Assembly (NCBI GenBank): GCA_016195295.1
Contig: JACPZV010000203.1
Location: forward strand, 1 to 10,895
DNA from: Acidobacteriota bacterium
Lineage (GTDB): Bacteria > Acidobacteriota > Vicinamibacteria > Vicinamibacterales > CAVVIG01
Length of the DNA stretch: 10,895 nt
Direction of reading: 5' to 3'
Positions 1 through 6,270 of this stretch are shown one piece after another. The translations under genes and the position numbers were made by a program. Each line of letters begins with the position of its first letter. The first letter of the stretch is position 1. The notes below the pieces were generated by a model, which was given only the letters and a program-made list of their open reading frames with translations, had not been told where the DNA came from and did no database searches.

Positions 1-419
1 ATCTTCGGCGCGCGCTCGTCGCGCGATCCCACGTGGACGATTTCCGCACCGAGGAGGCCGTTGAGCAGGACGTTGGCGGCCGGACGCTCCGGCGGTTCAC
101 CATTCGCCACCAGCACCGCACGCATGCCGAGCTTCGCGGCGACGGCTGCCGTCACGCGCGCGTGATTCGACTGCACGCCGCCCGCGGTGATCAGCGTATC
201 GGCGCCATCCGCCTGCGCGCGCGCGCCGACGAACGCGAGCTTCCTCACTTTGTTGCCGCCAAAACCGAACGGGATCGCATCGTCGCGCTTGATGAGCAGG
301 CGTGGACCGCCCCCAAGCAGTACTGAAAGCCGCGGCAGCGGCTCGATGATCGTCGGCGACGGGACGAGCGCGAGCGAGGGAAAACGAGAGAGGATCTCGC
401 GAAGAGCCGCCGGGGTCAC
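1..419 (-). CDS. PLP-dependent D-cysteine desulfhydrase / ACC deaminase family enzyme (partial, N-terminal part)
   Basis: Reading the minus strand from a GTG at 419 gives about 139 residues that run off the left edge, so only the N-terminal part is present. The family uses pyridoxal phosphate to deaminate 1-aminocyclopropane-1-carboxylate or to desulfhydrate D-cysteine, in the cytoplasm. Visible motifs are KRDD near residues 44-47, GGNKVRKL at 54-61 (first lysine, K57, is the expected PLP Schiff-base lysine) and GGVQSNHAR at 80-88, whose serine and asparagine belong to the substrate and cofactor pocket. No ATG precedes these motifs in frame. GTG is preferred because a TAATAT -10-like box lies 8 bases before it and no Shine-Dalgarno is visible, which suggests a leaderless transcript. 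The gene diverges from the MTHFR-like gene across a repeat-filled gap. The family is clear; the exact substrate cannot be told from this fragment. Confidence 0.87.
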   Translation of the reverse strand, partial: MTPAALREILSRFPSLALVPSPTIIEPLPRLSVLLGGGPRLLIKRDDAIPFGFGGNKVRKLAFVGARAQADGADTLITAGGVQSNHARVTAAVAAKLGMRAVLVANGEPPERPAANVLLNGLLGAEIVHVGSRDERAPK

Positions 420-427
420 AGGGATGT

Positions 428-433
428 ATATTA
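428..433 (-). promoter_or_regulatory. Candidate -10 box for the PLP enzyme (leaderless start)
   Basis: Read on the minus strand the hexamer is TAATAT, ending 8 bases before the GTG at 419. This spacing would place transcription initiation at or very near the start codon. No convincing -35 box is seen, because that region falls in the heptamer repeat. Confidence 0.4.
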
Positions 434-439
434 CGGCGT

Positions 440-513
440 AAGTCTGAAGTGTGAAGGCTGAAGTTTGAAGACGCCGCCGTTCGCTCGGACTTCAGACGTC
501 AGACTTGAGACTT
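440..513. repeat. Heptamer-phased inverted repeat filling the 420-513 gap
   Basis: The left arm holds four tandem heptamers of pattern AGnnTGA: AGTCTGA (441-447), AGTGTGA (448-454), AGGCTGA (455-461) and AGTTTGA (462-468). The right arm holds three heptamers in the opposite sense: TTCAGAC (491-497), GTCAGAC (498-504) and TTGAGAC (505-511). As 25-base arms, 440-464 and 489-513 are reverse complements at 21 of 25 positions by hand count, around a 24-base loop. The right arm ends directly before the ATG at 514. The base composition is less GC-rich than its surroundings. Confidence 0.75.
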
Positions 514-1365
514 ATGAATCTTCTATCGGCTCTTCAATCCGGTGGGTCGGTCGTGGCAGCGGAACTTCGTCCTCCGCGCGCGGAGCTCGCGACGCACGAG
601 GGCATGGACGCGTGGATCGATACGTATCACGCGGTCCAACGACTGACAAGAGCCGGCACGTTCGTCTTTCTCACCGACAGCGCCGTCGGCGCGGCCGAAG
701 AAGACAACCTGCGGCATCTCGTGCTGAATCTCGGCCGCGACGTGCCGCGCGAGCGCATCGTGCCGTTCCTGACGTCGAAGCATTCGCTCGAGTACTGCCT
801 GTCGTACGCCGAGCGCGCGCACCAGAGCAGGTTTCCCGCGCTCGTCGTGCTCGGCGGCGACAAGACCGTCGGCACGCCACGGGTCGTCCCACACGCGTGG
901 CAGTTGCGGAAAGTTCTCCGCGAGCACGATCACACGCTCGCCCTCGGCGGCTGGGCCAACCCGCACGCGGATCCCGAGCGGCAAGTGGACTATCTCGCCG
1001 CGCCGGACTTCCACGCTGAGTTCTATCTGACGCAAATCGTCAGCCACTTCGACGCCGACAAAGTGGCGCGATTCGTGGCCGCCGCCGAGCGGCGCGGCGT
1101 CACGATGCCCGGTGTGTTCGGCGTGTTTTTCTACCGGAGCGCCAAGCCGCGCACGCTCGAGGCGCTCAAGAGCTTTCTGCCGGTCCCAGTCGAAGGACTG
1201 ACGCGGGAATTCGGCGCCGGCGCCACTCCGGAAGATCTCTGCGCGCGCACGATTCGCGGGCTGATGGACGCCGGCGCGCGACATTTCTACATCAGCAACC
1301 TGCCCATCGCGCGGGCGCAGCACGTGCTGGCCCACATTCTCGACAAAGCAGGGGTCGCGGCCTGA
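514..1365 (+). CDS. Methylenetetrahydrofolate reductase-like protein (MTHFR family TIM barrel)
   Basis: The 283-residue product resembles the MetF/MTHFR family, which reduces 5,10-methylene-tetrahydrofolate to 5-methyl-tetrahydrofolate with FAD in the cytoplasm, feeding methionine synthesis. The N-terminal VAAELRPPR matches the family's E-x-x-PPR strand, with E17 in the position of the catalytic glutamate (Glu28 of E. coli MetF). GGD at 114-116 corresponds to the FAD-contacting aspartate strand. Further barrel motifs are GGWANPH (145-151), FYLTQIVSHFD (170-180), MPGVFGVFF (198-206) and the C-terminal HFYISNLP (257-264). Length is close to that of bacterial MetF. ATG at 514 is chosen; an in-frame TTG at 505 would start inside the repeat. 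No strong Shine-Dalgarno is seen. The sequence is divergent enough that an MTHFR paralogue with another role is possible. Its end lies 4 bases from the convergent hepT stop. Confidence 0.75.
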   Translation: MNLLSALQSGGSVVAAELRPPRAELATHEGMDAWIDTYHAVQRLTRAGTFVFLTDSAVGAAEEDNLRHLVLNLGRDVPRERIVPFLTSKHSLEYCLSYAERAHQSRFPALVVLGGDKTVGTPRVVPHAWQLRKVLREHDHTLALGGWANPHADPERQVDYLAAPDFHAEFYLTQIVSHFDADKVARFVAAAERRGVTMPGVFGVFFYRSAKPRTLEALKSFLPVPVEGLTREFGAGATPEDLCARTIRGLMDAGARHFYISNLPIARAQHVLAHILDKAGVAA

Positions 1366-1369
1366 CTGG

Positions 1370-1786
1370 CTAGAGCAGCTTGCTGACCGCTGTAATGAAC
1401 TTCTCGAAGTCTCCGAGGTCATCCTTCAGCGCGCGATACACCCGATGCCGGTCGATCTCCAGATACTCGTGCACGAGGATGTTTCTGAAGCCCGCCATCG
1501 GCGCGAGTCTCTTCGCCAATCGGACAGGCAGCACTTTATGCCGGGCGAGGAGATCGAAAAGCTCCTTGTTGTCTGCGGGCAAGTCCAGATTCATATCCGC
1601 GACAATGTGGTTGCTGATGTCCAGGAGCGCTTGGATGGCCAACTGCAAGTAACGTTCGGCGTTGCCGTAGATGAGCGGATCTTGGACGAACGCGGATTCA
1701 TCCGCCAGCCGGCGGATCTTCCGTAGCAGCGCCACGTACTGGCGGATCTTGGCGATGCGCGCCCGGACAACGTAGCGGTCAACCAA
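1370..1786 (-). CDS. hepT: HepT-like ribonuclease toxin (HEPN domain, DUF86)
   Basis: The 138-residue product is the HEPN toxin of the MntA/HepT (MNT-HEPN) toxin-antitoxin family, a helical RNase. The signature RX4HXY is complete: R101, H106 and Y108 in RNILVHEY. In the characterised family the R and H form the RNase site and the tyrosine is AMPylated by MntA to neutralise the toxin. TTG at 1786 is preferred over the upstream GTG at 1807. It gives the family-typical N-terminus M-V-D-R, has GAGG about 8 bases upstream, and overlaps the mntA stop by 8 bases, whereas GTG would overlap by 29. The gene follows mntA in one operon and converges on the MTHFR-like gene with a 4-base gap. Nothing is truncated, and all key residues are present, so the toxin looks intact. 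Confidence 0.88.
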   Translation of the reverse strand: MVDRYVVRARIAKIRQYVALLRKIRRLADESAFVQDPLIYGNAERYLQLAIQALLDISNHIVADMNLDLPADNKELFDLLARHKVLPVRLAKRLAPMAGFRNILVHEYLEIDRHRVYRALKDDLGDFEKFITAVSKLL

Positions 1787-2213
1787 CGATTCGGCCCTCG
1801 CGCACACGCTTCTTCAAGTAGCGAATGTGCGTCTCGAACATCGGCATCAGGTCCGCGTAGAGGCCGGCAGTCTTGACCTGGAACCGCACTCTATCGGACG
1901 CGGATCGCTCGAACGCCAGCTTTCCCTTCGAGAGAACTCGATGCGCGAGCAGCGGTGACGCGTCGTTGAGAATGATCACGTCGACGTCGGACCGCTGGAG
2001 GGCGGCGCCAAGCTCGGTCATGAGCTTCAGCCGATAGGACAGCGAGCGGCTCGCAGGCAAGGGCCGGCCGAGCAGCACGGCGACGTCCACGTCGCTGTCC
2101 TCCCGCGCGCGACCTGTCGCCACGGAGCCAAACACGTAAGCAGCCCGGATCTCCCGCCGCGTTCGGACGCATTGCGCCACCGTGCGTGTGACCGATGCCA
2201 GGCTCACTCGCAT
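1779..2213 (-). CDS. mntA: MntA-like antitoxin (minimal nucleotidyltransferase)
   Basis: The 144-residue product is a minimal DNA-polymerase-beta-type nucleotidyltransferase. The GSX10DXD motif is complete: G29-S30, then D41 and D43 in SDVD. A third acidic strand, SDVDVIIL at 75-82, supplies the remaining metal-binding aspartate. In the characterised family this antitoxin transfers AMP from ATP onto the HepT tyrosine. It is the upstream gene of a two-gene operon and overlaps hepT by 8 bases. The ATG at 2213 has a TAGAAT -10-like box only 6 bases upstream and no Shine-Dalgarno, so a leaderless transcript is likely. The promoter region is shared with the divergent cytochrome c gene. The C-terminal part, with FQVKTAGLYADLMPMFETHIRYL-like helices near 111-133, is typical of the longer MntA forms. 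Confidence 0.9.
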   Translation of the reverse strand: MRVSLASVTRTVAQCVRTRREIRAAYVFGSVATGRAREDSDVDVAVLLGRPLPASRSLSYRLKLMTELGAALQRSDVDVIILNDASPLLAHRVLSKGKLAFERSASDRVRFQVKTAGLYADLMPMFETHIRYLKKRVREGRIVG

Positions 2214-2219
2214 CGCCGC

Positions 2220-2225
2220 ATTCTA
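2220..2225 (-). promoter_or_regulatory. Candidate -10 box for mntA-hepT
   Basis: Read on the minus strand the hexamer is TAGAAT, ending 6 bases before the mntA ATG. It lies where the -35 element of the opposing cytochrome promoter would fall (about 2217-2222). Confidence 0.5.
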
Positions 2226-2239
2226 CCAGCGGGCGCGCG

Positions 2240-2245
2240 TATAAT
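2240..2245 (+). promoter_or_regulatory. Consensus -10 box for the cytochrome c / PQQ dehydrogenase operon
   Basis: The hexamer is a perfect TATAAT. A start of transcription near 2252 would give a short leader of about 22 bases containing the Shine-Dalgarno AGGGGAG at 2261-2267, 6 bases before the ATG at 2274. The expected -35 position (2217-2222, CGCATT) is a poor match, so activation by another factor is possible. Confidence 0.6.
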
Positions 2246-2273
2246 CCCGCAGGTCCAATCAGGGGAGCTCGCC

Positions 2274-3071
2274 ATGATCCTCACGCGATGCGCACCGCTC
2301 GCTCTCGTCCTTGCCCTCGTGCCAGCCGCGCAGGCAGCGCACGCCGGACAAGCCGCCGTGGATGTCGGCGAAGGAAAGAAACTGTTTCAGGGGATGTGCG
2401 GCCGATGTCACGGCATCGACGGTACGGGTGACGAAGGACCAAACCTCGCCCGTCCGACGCTGACGCGGGCGACAGACGATGAATCGCTGCGCGCGATCAT
2501 CCGCGACGGGATCGCCGATCGCGGCATGCCGCGCGTCCGACGGATGACGGACACCGAGCTGGATCAACTCGTCGCGTACGTGCGTTCGCTCGGCCGCTCG
2601 CCCACCGCCACCTCGACGGGAAATGCGCAGCGCGGAGGCGAGATCTACACGCGTCTCGGCTGCGCCTCCTGTCACATCGTTCAGGGGCAAGGCGGAAGCT
2701 TCGGTCCGGACCTCACCGAGATTGGCGCCAGCCGCGGGCCCAGCTACCTGCGCCAGTCGTTTCTTGGTCCGGCGGAAATGCTGCCGCAAGGCTCGTCGCC
2801 GGTTCCGGGCCGTGGCTTCTCGGAGTATCTACCGGTGCACGTGGTCACGAGCGACGGACGTGAAGTCCGCGGCATCCGCATCAACGAAGACCCGTTCACG
2901 ATCCAACTCCGCGACACGAACAACCGATTCCATTCGTTCAGGAAAAGCGATCTGAAACAGTTCGACAAGGAGTTCGGCAAGAGCCTTATGCCCAGCTTCC
3001 GAGGCCGGCTCTCGGACGCGGAAAACGAAGACCTGGTGGCGTATCTCGCCAGCCTGAGAGGTGCCAAGTGA
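2274..3071 (+). CDS. Secreted di-domain cytochrome c
   Basis: The 265-residue product begins with a signal peptide: a hydrophobic stretch from about 7 to 18, then Ala-rich cleavage sites around residues 21-24. It carries two c-type heme sites, CGRCH at 42-46 and CASCH at 130-134, so it should be exported and matured in the periplasm. M85 (in GMP) is the likely axial ligand of the first heme, and M239 (in LMPSF) of the second. Between CASCH and M239 lies a segment of about 100 residues, longer than in a simple cytochrome c. It includes VTSDGREVRG and IQLRDTNN and resembles the heme-binding domains with a beta insert seen in Planctomycetes-type proteins. ATG 2274 has a strong AGGGGAG. An upstream in-frame ATG at 2172 would delete the signal peptide logic and overlap mntA. 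The stop overlaps the dehydrogenase start (GTGA), so it is probably that enzyme's electron acceptor. Confidence 0.88.
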   Translation: MILTRCAPLALVLALVPAAQAAHAGQAAVDVGEGKKLFQGMCGRCHGIDGTGDEGPNLARPTLTRATDDESLRAIIRDGIADRGMPRVRRMTDTELDQLVAYVRSLGRSPTATSTGNAQRGGEIYTRLGCASCHIVQGQGGSFGPDLTEIGASRGPSYLRQSFLGPAEMLPQGSSPVPGRGFSEYLPVHVVTSDGREVRGIRINEDPFTIQLRDTNNRFHSFRKSDLKQFDKEFGKSLMPSFRGRLSDAENEDLVAYLASLRGAK

Positions 3072-4654
3072 GAGCGACCGTCCTCGTGCTGATTGCGCTG
3101 AGCGGCGTCACGGCGCTGGCTCAGGTGCCCTACTCGCGCATCGCCGCAGCGGACAAAACGCCGGCCGACTGGCTGACGTACTCGGGCACCTACCAGTCGC
3201 AGCGGTACTCGCCGCTGACCCAGATCACCCGCCAGAACGTCGCGCAATTGAAGCCGTTCTGGATCTATCAGGTTCGCCGCACCGGGATCGTCGAAACCTC
3301 GCCCATCGTCTCAGACGGCGTGATGTACATCACCGAGCCGCCGAGCACCGTGACCGCACTCGACGTCCGAACGGGCCGGCCGCTGTGGACCTGGACGCCA
3401 GCGATCCCACCCGACGTGCGCGTCATCGGCTCGCCGCCCGTGAATCGCGGTGTCGCCATTCTCGACGAGACCGTCTTTGTCGGCACGGTGCACGGCCACT
3501 TGGTCGCGCTCGATGCGAAGTCCGGCGCCGTTCGATGGGACACCATCGTCGACGACAACACGCTCGGCTACTACATGACCTGCGCGCCGCTGGCGCTCGA
3601 CGGCAAAATCATCATCGGCGTGTCGGGCGCCGAAGCCGGCATTCGTGGATTCCTCGATGCGTACGATCCAAAAACGGGCAAACGGCTGTGGCGATCGTTC
3701 ACCATTCCCGGACCAGGTGAACCCGGCTTCGGCACGTGGGGCGGCGATAGCTGGAAGACCGGCGGCGGATCATCTTGGCTGACGGGCTCGTACGATCCCG
3801 AGTTGAACCTGCTGTACTGGGGCACGGGCAACCCCGGTCCCGACTGGAACGGCGACGTCCGTCCGGGCGACAACCTCTACACCTGTTCGCTCATCGCCAT
3901 GAATCCCGACGATGGACGCATCAAGTGGCATTTCCAATTCACGCCGCACGACGTCCACGACTGGGACTCGAACGAAATCCCCATTTTGTTCGATGCGACG
4001 ATCAACGGTCGCGCGCGCAAGCTCGTGGCGATGGCCAATCGCAACGCGTTCTACTACGTGCTCGACCGCGAGACGGGCGAGTTCCTCGTCGGCACGCCGT
4101 ACGCGAAGCAGACGTGGGCCGCGGGGCTCGACGCGAAAGGACGACCTCGTCTTTTGCCGGGCACGGACCCGAGCACCGAAGGCACGCTCGTGTTCCCGAA
4201 CATTCAGGGCGCGTCGAACTGGCCCAGCCCGTCGTACAGCCCGCAGACGAAGCTGTTCTATCAGCCGGCGCGCGAAATGGGCACGTACTTCTTCAAGGGC
4301 GAATCGAAGTACACGCCCGGCGATCCGTTCGTCGCCGGCGGCGGCCGCGCCGTCAACGGTGACGATGCGTGGGGCGCCGTTCGCGCGCTCGATGCCACGA
4401 CGGGCAGGATGAAATGGGAGTTCAAACTGCTGACGCCGCCCTGGAGCGGATTGCTGTCCACGGCGGGCGGTCTCGTGTTCGGCGGCACCGAAGAGGGCAA
4501 CTTCTTCGCGCTCGACGCCGATACGGGCAAGCCGTTGTGGGATCTGCAGCTCGGCTCCGCCGTGAAAGCCAATCCCATTTCGTTCGGCGTCGACGGCAAA
4601 CAGTACGTCGCGATCGCCGCGGGCTATTCGCTCTATGTGTTCGGGTTGCCTTGA
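3068..4654 (+). CDS. Secreted PQQ-dependent alcohol dehydrogenase (quinoprotein, methanol/ethanol family)
   Basis: The 528-residue product is an eight-bladed beta-propeller quinoprotein that oxidises an alcohol or related substrate in the periplasm and passes electrons to cytochrome c. The GTG at 3068 overlaps the preceding stop by 4 bases, with GAGAGG 6 bases upstream. A short signal peptide ends near ALA (16-18). Repeated Trp-docking segments of type A-L-D-x-x-T-G-x-x-x-W appear at about 97-107, 147-157, 440-450 and 481-491. PQQ-pocket landmarks are SGAEAG (E189), W237, GTGNPGP (N255) and TPHDVHDWD. Ungapped comparison with remembered family motifs puts the catalytic base at D298, with D300 two residues on, the pattern linked to lanthanide-using enzymes. 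The adjacent-cysteine pair normally before VNRG is replaced by G121-S122. There is no C-terminal cytochrome domain, so the separate upstream cytochrome likely serves. The substrate is unknown. Confidence 0.92.
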   Translation: MRATVLVLIALSGVTALAQVPYSRIAAADKTPADWLTYSGTYQSQRYSPLTQITRQNVAQLKPFWIYQVRRTGIVETSPIVSDGVMYITEPPSTVTALDVRTGRPLWTWTPAIPPDVRVIGSPPVNRGVAILDETVFVGTVHGHLVALDAKSGAVRWDTIVDDNTLGYYMTCAPLALDGKIIIGVSGAEAGIRGFLDAYDPKTGKRLWRSFTIPGPGEPGFGTWGGDSWKTGGGSSWLTGSYDPELNLLYWGTGNPGPDWNGDVRPGDNLYTCSLIAMNPDDGRIKWHFQFTPHDVHDWDSNEIPILFDATINGRARKLVAMANRNAFYYVLDRETGEFLVGTPYAKQTWAAGLDAKGRPRLLPGTDPSTEGTLVFPNIQGASNWPSPSYSPQTKLFYQPAREMGTYFFKGESKYTPGDPFVAGGGRAVNGDDAWGAVRALDATTGRMKWEFKLLTPPWSGLLSTAGGLVFGGTEEGNFFALDADTGKPLWDLQLGSAVKANPISFGVDGKQYVAIAAGYSLYVFGLP

Positions 4655-4687
4655 CGCTGACTCGTAGCGCGGAGGAGAACTGCAGGC

Positions 4688-4744
4688 GTAGGGCGGGTCC
4701 TTTGGACCCGCCGCTGATGCCGGGTCCGAAAGGACCCGGCCTAC
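4688..4744. repeat. Double hairpin (REPIN-like element, probable bidirectional terminator)
   Basis: Two perfect 9-bp hairpins lie side by side. The first pairs GGCGGGTCC (4692-4700) with 4704-4712 around a TTT loop. The second pairs GCCGGGTCC (4719-4727) with 4732-4740 around GAAA, a GNRA-type loop. The outer ends GTAGG (4688-4692) and CCTAC (4740-4744) are also complementary, so the whole unit can fold as one 13-base-arm structure with one mismatch. It sits between the convergent dehydrogenase and aminotransferase. There is no T-run, so termination would not be of the classic intrinsic type. Confidence 0.75.
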
Positions 4745-4758
4745 AAGGTTGGGCGAAG

Positions 4759-6093
4759 CTACCCGGCCGTCGACCTCACCTGGCTCGCGTTCTCCGACAC
4801 CCACCGGACTGAATCCACCAGCCGGTCGACGTCCTCCGGCATGTTGTAGAGGTGCGTGGCCGCGCGACATCCGTTCAGGTTGCCCGTGCCCATCGTCCGG
4901 ATCCAGATCCGGTCGCGTTTCATGATCGCCTTCTGAACGGCATCCATGGGGATGTCGCGCACGGTGAACAGCGTGAGCGCGGTGCTCAGTTTGGGATCCT
5001 CGGATGTCCATGTCTTGACGCCGGGAACGTTCTTCAACCAGGCGCGAAGCCGCGTGGACAGCGCGCGATCGCGCGCTTCGATGTTCTTCTTCCCGACCGC
5101 CATCTGCAGATCGACCGCGGCCCCCATGCCGAGCACGTCGGGCACGTCGCGCTGGCCGAACTCCTCGTACTTGCGCGCGCCGCGCTTCGGATCGGTGGAC
5201 GGCGCACCCATGAGCTCCGCGATGCGGTCCTGCACGTCGCGCTTCACGTAGCAGACGCCGGTGCCCGTGCCGCACATCAACCACTTCTGGCCCGCCGCCG
5301 CATAGTGGTCGACACCGAGGGCGTGCAGGTCGAGGTCCATCATGCCGAGCGGGTGGGCGCCGTCGACCGAGATCAGCAGCCCTCGACGATGCGCGAGATC
5401 GGTGAGTTCCTTCACCGGCGTGACGAGCCCGGTCACGTACGTGACGTGGCTCACCATGATGACCTTCGTGCGCGGCGTGATCGCCTTTTCGTAGAGACCG
5501 ACGATCTGATCGACGCTCTGCGGCGGCGCCGGGATGGCGACGTTGACGATCTTGATCCCGACGCGCTTCTCGAGATTCTTGTACGGGCCGATGCCGCCGC
5601 CGTGCTCGTGCGTGCAGTAGATCACTTCGTCGCCGGCTTTCCAGTCGAACCCGTGGGCGAAGATGTTCATCCCCTCCGTGGTGCTCCGGGTCAGCGCGAT
5701 TTCGTCGGCGGTGGCGCCGACGAACGCCGCGACCTTCTCGCGCACCTTGTCGACCTCCGCCGCGCGGCCGCCGTCGGTCGGGTTCTCCATGATCTCGCGC
5801 ATGTAACGCTCGTTGGCCTCGAACACGACACGGGGCATCGGTCCGAGCGTGCCGTTGTTCATGAACGTGAGGCCATCGACGATGTTGAACTGACTGCGTA
5901 CTTTCCACCAGTACGCTTCGTCCAAGGGGCCGCTCGGCTTGAGCGCGTCCAGCGCCAGGGCGGGCGCCGGACTCTGCCCGCCAAACGCGCGGGCACGGGC
6001 GTCGAACACACCGCCCGCCAGACCGCCAATTGCCGCCGTGACGCCGCCGCCGAGGAAGCCGCGCCGTGAGATGCCAGACTGCAAACGTCCCAT
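4759..6093 (-). CDS. Tat-exported class V aminotransferase (isopenicillin N epimerase-like)
   Basis: The 444-residue product is a fold-type I PLP enzyme of the class V aminotransferase group, which includes cysteine desulfurase-like and isopenicillin N epimerase-like proteins. It opens with a twin-arginine signal (SRRGFLGGG, R10-R11) followed by an Ala/Gly-rich hydrophobic stretch, so the folded holo-enzyme is probably moved to the periplasm. The cofactor motifs are STTEGMN (137-143), SVDGAHPLG (242-250), where D244 should contact the pyridine nitrogen, and AAGQKWL (266-272), where K270 is the expected Schiff-base lysine. The C-terminal domain follows normally. ATG at 6093 is chosen because GGAGGAGG sits just upstream. 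The in-frame GTG at 6108 lies inside that ribosome site. A TTGACA promoter reads into it. The reaction and substrate cannot be deduced; amino-acid or sulfur chemistry in the envelope is possible. Confidence 0.87.
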   Translation of the reverse strand: MGRLQSGISRRGFLGGGVTAAIGGLAGGVFDARARAFGGQSPAPALALDALKPSGPLDEAYWWKVRSQFNIVDGLTFMNNGTLGPMPRVVFEANERYMREIMENPTDGGRAAEVDKVREKVAAFVGATADEIALTRSTTEGMNIFAHGFDWKAGDEVIYCTHEHGGGIGPYKNLEKRVGIKIVNVAIPAPPQSVDQIVGLYEKAITPRTKVIMVSHVTYVTGLVTPVKELTDLAHRRGLLISVDGAHPLGMMDLDLHALGVDHYAAAGQKWLMCGTGTGVCYVKRDVQDRIAELMGAPSTDPKRGARKYEEFGQRDVPDVLGMGAAVDLQMAVGKKNIEARDRALSTRLRAWLKNVPGVKTWTSEDPKLSTALTLFTVRDIPMDAVQKAIMKRDRIWIRTMGTGNLNGCRAATHLYNMPEDVDRLVDSVRWVSENASQVRSTAG

Positions 6094-6137
6094 TGGGCCC
6101 TCCTCCACTGATTTTGAACAACCTCCGCAACCGCCCC

Positions 6138-6166
6138 ACCCTAAACTCCGAGTCCGCCGCTGTCAA
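6138..6166 (-). promoter_or_regulatory. Promoter for the Tat-exported aminotransferase
   Basis: On the minus strand, TTGACA (6166-6161) is followed after exactly 17 bases by TAGGGT (6143-6138). Predicted initiation near 6131 gives a leader of about 38 bases that contains GGAGGAGG before the ATG at 6093. The -35 is perfect; the -10 is moderate. Confidence 0.6.
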
Positions 6167-6180
6167 ATGCAACGACGGAA

Positions 6181-6196
6181 ACAATCGCAGACAATC
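6181..6196 (+). promoter_or_regulatory. Direct repeat ACAATC between the divergent promoters
   Basis: ACAATC occurs at 6181-6186 and again at 6191-6196, a 10-base spacing that places both copies on one face of the helix. It lies between the two -35 boxes (6161-6166 and 6213-6218), where a regulator could affect both genes. This is suggestive only. Confidence 0.3.
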
Positions 6197-6212
6197 ACGC
6201 GGACTTTATGTT

Positions 6213-6241
6213 TTGACAACGGTATGACGTGAGCACAGAAT
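6213..6241 (+). promoter_or_regulatory. Promoter for the TonB-dependent receptor
   Basis: TTGACA (6213-6218) is followed after 17 bases by CAGAAT (6236-6241). Predicted initiation near 6248 gives a leader of about 23 bases with AGGGGG ahead of the ATG at 6271. It is back to back with the aminotransferase promoter. Confidence 0.65.
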
Positions 6242-6270
6242 GCGCGCGTTCGGCGAAAAAAGGGGGACTC

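Noticed and set aside
33..441. Plus-strand open frames of 84-97 codons at the left edge
   Set aside because: They lie opposite the PLP enzyme fragment, whose GGNKVRKL and QSNHAR motifs are decisive.
440..513. CRISPR array
   Set aside because: The repeats are 7-base units without spacers, arranged as two facing arms, and no cas gene is present.
523..1422. A 299-codon minus-strand open frame over the MTHFR-like gene
   Set aside because: The plus-strand product has clear family motifs, whereas this translation has none and also overlaps the end of hepT.
4688..4744. Riboswitch or small RNA gene
   Set aside because: The two hairpins lie downstream of one gene and beyond the stop of another, with no promoter and no known aptamer-like conserved core.
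4852..6069. A 405-codon plus-strand open frame over the Tat-exported aminotransferase
   Set aside because: The minus-strand frame has the twin-arginine signal, PLP motifs and a ribosome site; this one is rich in Arg, Asp and His with no domain.
3770..6184. An 804-codon minus-strand open frame across the dehydrogenase and aminotransferase
   Set aside because: It crosses two well-supported genes in the wrong frame, is Arg-rich, and contains the repeat between them. It is a composition effect.
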